15,414 bases of DNA from Patescibacteria group bacterium. GTDB lineage: Bacteria; Patescibacteriota; Patescibacteriia; JAHIZJ01. The notes under the pieces are model-generated. The model was given only the letters and a program-made list of their open reading frames with translations. It was not told the origin of the DNA and ran no database searches. A program made the translations under genes and the position numbers. Position 1 is the first letter of the stretch. The number at the start of each line of letters is the position of its first letter. Of this stretch, positions 12,168 through 15,414 are shown piece by piece. The stretch lies in NCBI GenBank assembly GCA_041661625.1, contig JBAZUB010000005.1, positions 1 to 15,414 on the forward strand, given 5' to 3'.

Positions 12168-12486
12168 CGGCGATATTAAAGATTTCTGGAATAACACTCC
12201 AGACGATTTTGAAGAATGGCGGCCCGCCGAACAAGTCGAATATTGGGCAAACTGGTTCGATGTATACATACCAGAAGGGTATTTGACAAGTTATGATAAT
12301 TACGTCTTACCGCAATCAGACGGCGGATTAGGCGGAAGTGATGAAAACATACGCGGCCTACTCTTTCCAAGCATTATCGACGCCGCCGAATACCTATGGG
12401 GAACCGGCGTATATCCGTGGTCCTACATCATCGTTGATGATGATGATTACTTTCACGTCGGCATAGAATATCCAGAGGAAACCTAG
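12154..12486 (+). CDS. Strongly acidic early protein, possible DNA mimic
   Basis: This 110-residue protein has about 25 Asp/Glu against three Lys/Arg, and many Trp and Tyr (DFWNNTPDDFEEWRP; VDDDDYFHVGIEY). Strong negative charge on a compact early phage protein is typical of DNA mimics that block restriction enzymes or other host DNA-binding proteins (Ocr and ArdA are known examples), though I see no family match. The start overlaps the previous gene by 14 nt with a weak ribosome site, implying coupling. It could instead be a partner of the polymerase-like protein encoded next. Confidence 0.7.
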   Translation: MAHDDGDIKDFWNNTPDDFEEWRPAEQVEYWANWFDVYIPEGYLTSYDNYVLPQSDGGLGGSDENIRGLLFPSIIDAAEYLWGTGVYPWSYIIVDDDDYFHVGIEYPEET

Positions 12487-12488
12487 TA

Positions 12489-13454
12489 ATGCTCATCTTT
12501 CGCAAACAAGCAAGACACAACGAATTTGAAATGTACGATTTGATGGTTGCGGCGGCGGCGGAGCGCCACGCTAAACACACACACGTCATCGTTGACACAT
12601 GGCCTAAGTTAACGGACATGAAAGAGAACGTCATTCTTGGTTCGTTTTCATGGTTGGGCATGTCGTCACATACGCGATGGATCAAACGAGCAACGTCGAT
12701 TGCCGTTGGCGAATATATCGCCACGCCCGGCGACGTTGCCCGCGATTATCTCAAAATCAAGTATCCAAATCGGCGGCGCATAAGTTACGAGCAACGCGGC
12801 GAAATTATGCGCCATCGGTCGCAACCGCTGTATGCGTTACCGGCGTATATACCTGATGCAACCTATCTTGATATCAAATCGGCCTACTGGTCGATAATGT
12901 CAATCGTCGGTTGGGACGTTGATTACTTTCCCGGCAGATGGATAGGCATTGGCGAAGCGATGGACGATTTCCCGTTCGCCGGTCACAAGCTGGCGCGTAA
13001 TTGCCTTGTCACGTCGGGCTTAAATTCGGCGGCGTCGATTTGGATGTACGAAAAGCAAAAGCCGGTTGCGCGCAATTTCGGAAACACGTTTATCAACTTT
13101 CAATTGTGGGCGCTTGTTCAAGACATTTTGAACGGGATTGCCCTAGAATTGTACAATGAGGATATCATATACTATGCGAATACCGACGGATTTATACTCA
13201 ATACTAAGGATCGAACCGCCGCCGCGTCGATCATTTCGGCGTGGGGTTTGCCTGCGCGTGATAAAAAGCGCGGGCGTTGTTCTGTTTTTGGAGCAGGTAA
13301 ATATCGTTTCGGTGATAACGAGAACGCCGAACAAGCGCCCGGTAATCATACGCGCCTCTTTGGTATCCATGACGTACCCAATGCAAGATGGTTACGGGCG
13401 CGCCTTAACGATTTGTCTGAATTAGCGCAACCCGCGCTAGGTTGGGAGAATTGA
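12489..13454 (+). CDS. Minimal family-B DNA polymerase-like protein
   Basis: This 321-residue protein shows PolB palm motifs: motif A YLDIKSAYWSI (126-136, D128), a motif-B-like K-x3-N in KLARNCLV (K167, N171), motif C YYANTDGFIL (228-237), and GKYRFG at 270-275 in the KxY position. Motif C reads NTD where DTD is usual, so one of the paired aspartates is Asn231. The N-terminal 120 residues show none of the exonuclease motifs, and there is no room for the domains of tectivirus or phi29 protein-primed polymerases (over 550 residues). GAGGA lies 9 nt before the ATG. It may be the viral polymerase, a replication initiator, or a degenerate palm. Confidence 0.7.
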   Translation: MLIFRKQARHNEFEMYDLMVAAAAERHAKHTHVIVDTWPKLTDMKENVILGSFSWLGMSSHTRWIKRATSIAVGEYIATPGDVARDYLKIKYPNRRRISYEQRGEIMRHRSQPLYALPAYIPDATYLDIKSAYWSIMSIVGWDVDYFPGRWIGIGEAMDDFPFAGHKLARNCLVTSGLNSAASIWMYEKQKPVARNFGNTFINFQLWALVQDILNGIALELYNEDIIYYANTDGFILNTKDRTAAASIISAWGLPARDKKRGRCSVFGAGKYRFGDNENAEQAPGNHTRLFGIHDVPNARWLRARLNDLSELAQPALGWEN

Positions 13455-13456
13455 GC

Positions 13457-13678
13457 ATGTCGGATATCATCGTTTCTGTTCTAACGGCCTACTGGTTAAC
13501 CGTCTGTTTCCTGTTTCTGTTTCACGGCCTTTTCCATCGTGACCGCGTACACGTCGATTTTGTATGGTTTGATTTGTGGATCGGCGTTTACTACAACCGG
13601 CCAACCGGCGCAATGTTCATTTGCGCGGTTCCTTGCTTTCCGATGATTGTTGAACCGGCCCGGCGTCATGGTCGATAA
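13457..13678 (+). CDS. Small membrane protein
   Basis: This 73-residue protein starts MSDIIVSVLTAYWLTVCFLF, with a hydrophobic span at about 4-27, a charged loop (HRDRVHVDF), a second less hydrophobic stretch (FDLWIGVYY and GAMFICAVPCFPMIV) and a basic end. GGGAG lies 8 nt before the ATG at 13457; a TTG upstream in frame is unlikely. It is the only clear membrane protein of the early block, so it may tether replication to the membrane or alter the host envelope. Function unknown. Confidence 0.68.
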   Translation: MSDIIVSVLTAYWLTVCFLFLFHGLFHRDRVHVDFVWFDLWIGVYYNRPTGAMFICAVPCFPMIVEPARRHGR

Positions 13679-13859
13679 GGCTAAGGTCTATTGTCCGTAC
13701 TGCAAAGAATGGACATTAAGCGTTCGATCCTATCCAATTATCACGAAAGGGAAAAAGTACAACCCTAATCAAGCGCGTATGCCAGAACAACCAAAGTGGA
13801 TGTGTTTAATTTGCGGAACCATTCATGCCAACGGTTCGCATGAGATAGAAAAGGAATAA
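13668..13859 (+). CDS. Small zinc-ribbon protein
   Basis: This 63-residue protein has paired knuckles CPYC (C9, C12) and CLIC (C46, C49), separated by a basic segment (ITKGKKYNPNQAR). The wide spacing and the tail TIHANGSHEIEKE fit a zinc ribbon. The ATG at 13668 overlaps the membrane-protein gene by 11 nt without a clear Shine-Dalgarno sequence, so it is probably coupled. Likely binds nucleic acid or protein; specific role unknown. Confidence 0.7.
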   Translation: MVDKAKVYCPYCKEWTLSVRSYPIITKGKKYNPNQARMPEQPKWMCLICGTIHANGSHEIEKE

Positions 13860-13864
13860 GCGCG

Positions 13865-14374
13865 ATGACGATAGGCTATGATCTATTTCCCGGTTATACG
13901 TTCCTGAATTGGCATGACGTTGTATGTCATGCGATTTACGAAAAGTTTGAGCTTGGCAAAGTGCTAACAATGGCGGGATCATTTCATGCAGACGGAAAGT
14001 TGAACACCGATGAAATGATAAGCATAATGTACCGCGTTTTGACCGAATACAGTCTAATGCCGTACGTCGGTTACACTGGCGTAAACTCAACTATTCCGAC
14101 AAAGGAAGCTATGCCACAACCTAACCAAGTCATCGGTGAAATGGATCAAATTTACGTCGGCGTCGGGCGCGAAGTTTTGCGTCAAAACGCGAAATGGGGA
14201 GAACAGAACCATTCACACTTGAAATGGTCCGCCATTCTAACAGAAGAAACCGGCGAAGTCGCTAAAGCGGCATTAGAAGAAAACGCCGAACAATACATCA
14301 CCGAACTAATTCACGTCGCCGCCGTCGCATTTCAGGCTATCGCAAGTCACGCCCGGCAGAACGGTAAGCGCTAA
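13865..14374 (+). CDS. MazG-like nucleotide pyrophosphohydrolase with extra N-domain
   Basis: Residues about 98-165 of 169 match the all-alpha MazG-like family of phages: REVLRQNAKWGEQNHSHLKW, then LTEETGEVAKAALEE with the metal-binding acidic cluster (E127, E128, E131), then a later helix ELIHVAAVAFQAI (E147, H150). In many relatives the last position is Asp. The enzymes hydrolyse NTPs to NMPs and PPi, for pool cleansing or to blunt (p)ppGpp signalling. The first 95 residues form a separate domain I do not recognise. AAGGA lies 9 nt before the ATG. It is the last early gene, before the convergent terminator. Confidence 0.82.
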   Translation: MTIGYDLFPGYTFLNWHDVVCHAIYEKFELGKVLTMAGSFHADGKLNTDEMISIMYRVLTEYSLMPYVGYTGVNSTIPTKEAMPQPNQVIGEMDQIYVGVGREVLRQNAKWGEQNHSHLKWSAILTEETGEVAKAALEENAEQYITELIHVAAVAFQAIASHARQNGKR

Positions 14375-14375
14375 C

Positions 14376-14403
14376 AAAAAGGGCCGGTCACGTTGACCGG
14401 CCC
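14376..14403 (-). terminator. Rho-independent terminator of the right leftward unit
   Basis: A perfect 10-bp stem, GGGCCGGTCA (14381-14390) with TGACCGGCCC (14394-14403), closes a 3-nt loop. Read leftward it is followed by TTTTT (14380-14376). It lies between convergent genes ending at 14374 and 14425 and may also slow rightward transcription, though no U tract follows on that side. A 14-bp palindrome (14413-14426) adjoins it. Confidence 0.82.
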
Positions 14404-14424
14404 CACGCTTTCGACGGTTAACCG

Positions 14425-14790
14425 TCAGAATGGAATGTCGCTGATGTTGTCGGGCGTACTGTGATCCTCCGCAACGTCAATGATATTCCAGTACGGTTGA
14501 CCGTTCTTTGTGGTCACGCTTTCCAACGTCAGCGGCCCTAAATCGTCGCCGCCGCGTTTGAAGTGACGCACGAACGCCGAACGGTTTTCGTTGGTATCCA
14601 GAGAAACCGCGAACCGTTCGCCGTAAATGTCCAAGCAGTCGAAAATGACTTGACTGCGCGGCTTGCCGTCAATGACGCTTTCAAACTGTTGTGCGTGGGT
14701 GACGTAAAACGTGGTTCCTTCGATATCCGCCGCCTTGCGCCAATTGCGCGGCCCTTGTCCTAGTCCGCTATCCTTCAATGATGTCGCCAT
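14425..14790 (-). CDS. Single-stranded DNA-binding protein (SSB-like)
   Basis: This 121-residue protein begins MATSLKDSGLGQGPRNWRK, has an OB-fold-like strand pattern (TTFYVTHAQQFE, RSQVIFDCLDIYGERFAVSL, LGPLTLESVTTKNGQPYWNIIDV) and ends in an acidic tail NISDIPF. That DIPF tip is the hallmark of bacterial SSBs, through which they recruit host replication and repair proteins. It should coat viral ssDNA during replication. GGAG lies 11 nt before the ATG at 14790; the upstream in-frame extension to 14853 has no such signal. The OB fold is judged by pattern, the tail is explicit. Confidence 0.78.
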   Translation of the reverse strand: MATSLKDSGLGQGPRNWRKAADIEGTTFYVTHAQQFESVIDGKPRSQVIFDCLDIYGERFAVSLDTNENRSAFVRHFKRGGDDLGPLTLESVTTKNGQPYWNIIDVAEDHSTPDNISDIPF

Positions 14791-14818
14791 GTTGAATTGT
14801 TCTCCATTTTGGCATTTA

Positions 14819-14844
14819 AGGGCCGAACGATATTGCCCGGCCCT
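14819..14844. repeat. Intergenic inverted repeat upstream of SSB gene
   Basis: AGGGCCG (14819-14825) pairs with CGGCCCT (14838-14844) across a 12-nt loop between the two genes of the right leftward unit. The 10-mer CGGCCCTACC at 14838-14847 recurs at 10156-10165 in the late leader. It could be a processing or attenuating hairpin, or a shared binding site. Confidence 0.45.
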
Positions 14845-14875
14845 ACCATTCACGAAATGATGCTTCGCGCGTTAG

Positions 14876-15349
14876 TCACGCGTTCGGGTTGGTTTCTTTC
14901 TTGCCCTTGCGAACGCGCGGTTTCTTCGCCGGTTCGTCGGTGAAAAGCGGAAGCGTTTCCGGCGCTTCGCCCGCAAAAATGCGAACGGTGTTCGGAATGA
15001 GGGCCGTACGCCGATAACCGTAACGCGTCATCATGACCGCGTTCGGCGCTTGGAACATCAGCGAAAATTCGGCGGGCGCTTCCGAAACGTTGCCGTTTTC
15101 GTCGGCCAGAACATGCGCGACGATTTGGCCGTTTTCGATCCGCACGAATTCCGAAAGACCAAACTTGCGATGCCACGCCGTACGCGCCTGCATGTAATAA
15201 GGCTTGACAACGGTTTTGATGCCGCCGAAAAGCTTTTCCATGATGGCGTTCGTTCCGGCCACGTCAGCCGCAAAACTCTGCCCTTCGCGCGTCAGCTCAT
15301 CATCAGCCCAACCGCCCGTTGACATCGAACCCGCTTCGTGATCGGTCAT
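14876..15349 (-). CDS. Hypothetical early protein with basic tail
   Basis: This 157-residue protein starts MTDHEAGSMSTGGWADDEL, with a helical N-terminal third, a central alpha/beta part (FVRIENGQIVAHVLADENG; FSLMFQAPNAVMMTRYGYRR) and a Lys/Arg-rich end (KKPRVRKGKK) suited to DNA binding. GGGAG lies 10 nt before the ATG at 15349. A GTG extension to 15391 would begin at or before the predicted transcript start. It is the first gene after the right-edge promoter and is cotranscribed with SSB, so a replication or single-strand DNA role is likely. Family not recognised. Confidence 0.7.
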   Translation of the reverse strand: MTDHEAGSMSTGGWADDELTREGQSFAADVAGTNAIMEKLFGGIKTVVKPYYMQARTAWHRKFGLSEFVRIENGQIVAHVLADENGNVSEAPAEFSLMFQAPNAVMMTRYGYRRTALIPNTVRIFAGEAPETLPLFTDEPAKKPRVRKGKKETNPNA

Positions 15350-15400
15350 GATACTTTTTCTCCCGTATGCGGCCTGCGTTGGTGAGGCCACTTAAAATCA

Positions 15401-15410
15401 AGTATAGCAC
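15401..15410 (-). promoter_or_regulatory. Extended -10 promoter of the right leftward unit
   Basis: GTGCTATACT on the minus strand (15410-15401) gives a TGC-extended TATACT, identical over 10 bases to the rightward early promoter. The -35 position falls outside the window. If the molecule is circular, the bases brought in from position 1 do not resemble TTGACA, so the extended -10 may act alone. Confidence 0.65.
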
Positions 15411-15414
15411 AAAA

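Noticed and set aside
1..15414. Terminal inverted repeats
   Set aside because: The first and last bases are not reverse complements over any useful length, so no tectivirus-like terminal repeat can be claimed from this window.
1..15414. tRNA or rRNA genes, CRISPR array, insertion sequence, integrase
   Set aside because: No cloverleaf-like sequence, regularly spaced repeat or transposase/recombinase motif was seen on either strand.

Overview
The window looks like most or all of the genome of a small tailless double-stranded DNA virus of bacteria, of the kind that carries a double-jelly-roll (DJR) major capsid protein and an internal membrane (realm Varidnaviria; tectivirus, corticovirus and FLiP-like metagenomic groups). 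The evidence is a DJR-like capsid protein (6416-7387), an A32/FtsK-HerA-type packaging ATPase two genes before it (7622-8233), many tiny single-membrane-span proteins, a membrane-anchored two-domain peptidoglycan hydrolase (2621-3850), and the absence of any portal, terminase, tail or integrase gene. No host gene, tRNA or rRNA is visible. The lysin and the sigma70-type promoters point to a bacterial host, but its identity cannot be read from the sequence.

Layout. A long leftward (minus-strand) late block runs from a TTGACT-N17-TATACT promoter at 10193-10221 to a rho-independent terminator at 90-120. In transcription order it encodes a tandem-duplicated beta protein, an acidic Pro-rich protein split by an apparent -1 frameshift, a small helical protein, the ATPase, a small membrane protein, the capsid protein, a run of small membrane proteins, a large membrane/coiled-coil protein, the lysin, a large beta-rich candidate spike, and six small proteins including a possible winged helix. 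Many junctions are ATGA or TAATG overlaps. The one sizeable gap (9325-9489) holds nested inverted repeats.

A rightward early block (10355-14374) is driven by a TTGATA-N17-TATACT promoter at 10263-10291, back to back with the late promoter. It encodes two unknown proteins, a GIY-YIG nuclease, two zinc ribbons, a helix-turn-helix protein, an unknown beta-rich protein, a strongly acidic protein (possible DNA mimic), a very short family-B DNA polymerase-like protein, a membrane protein and a MazG-like protein. A third, leftward unit (15349 to 14425) encodes an unknown basic-tailed protein and an SSB-like protein ending in DIPF. It starts from an extended -10 at the window edge and ends in a hairpin terminator at 14381-14403.

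Working model (inference): the two early units make the replication proteins (polymerase-like, SSB, nuclease, nucleotide-pool enzyme, regulators). The late unit then makes the capsid, internal membrane, packaging and lysis/entry proteins. No terminal protein, HUH Rep or terminal inverted repeat is visible, so the replication mode is open. Many listed starts were chosen downstream of longer open frames because a Shine-Dalgarno sequence, a promoter or an overlapping stop codon decides them.
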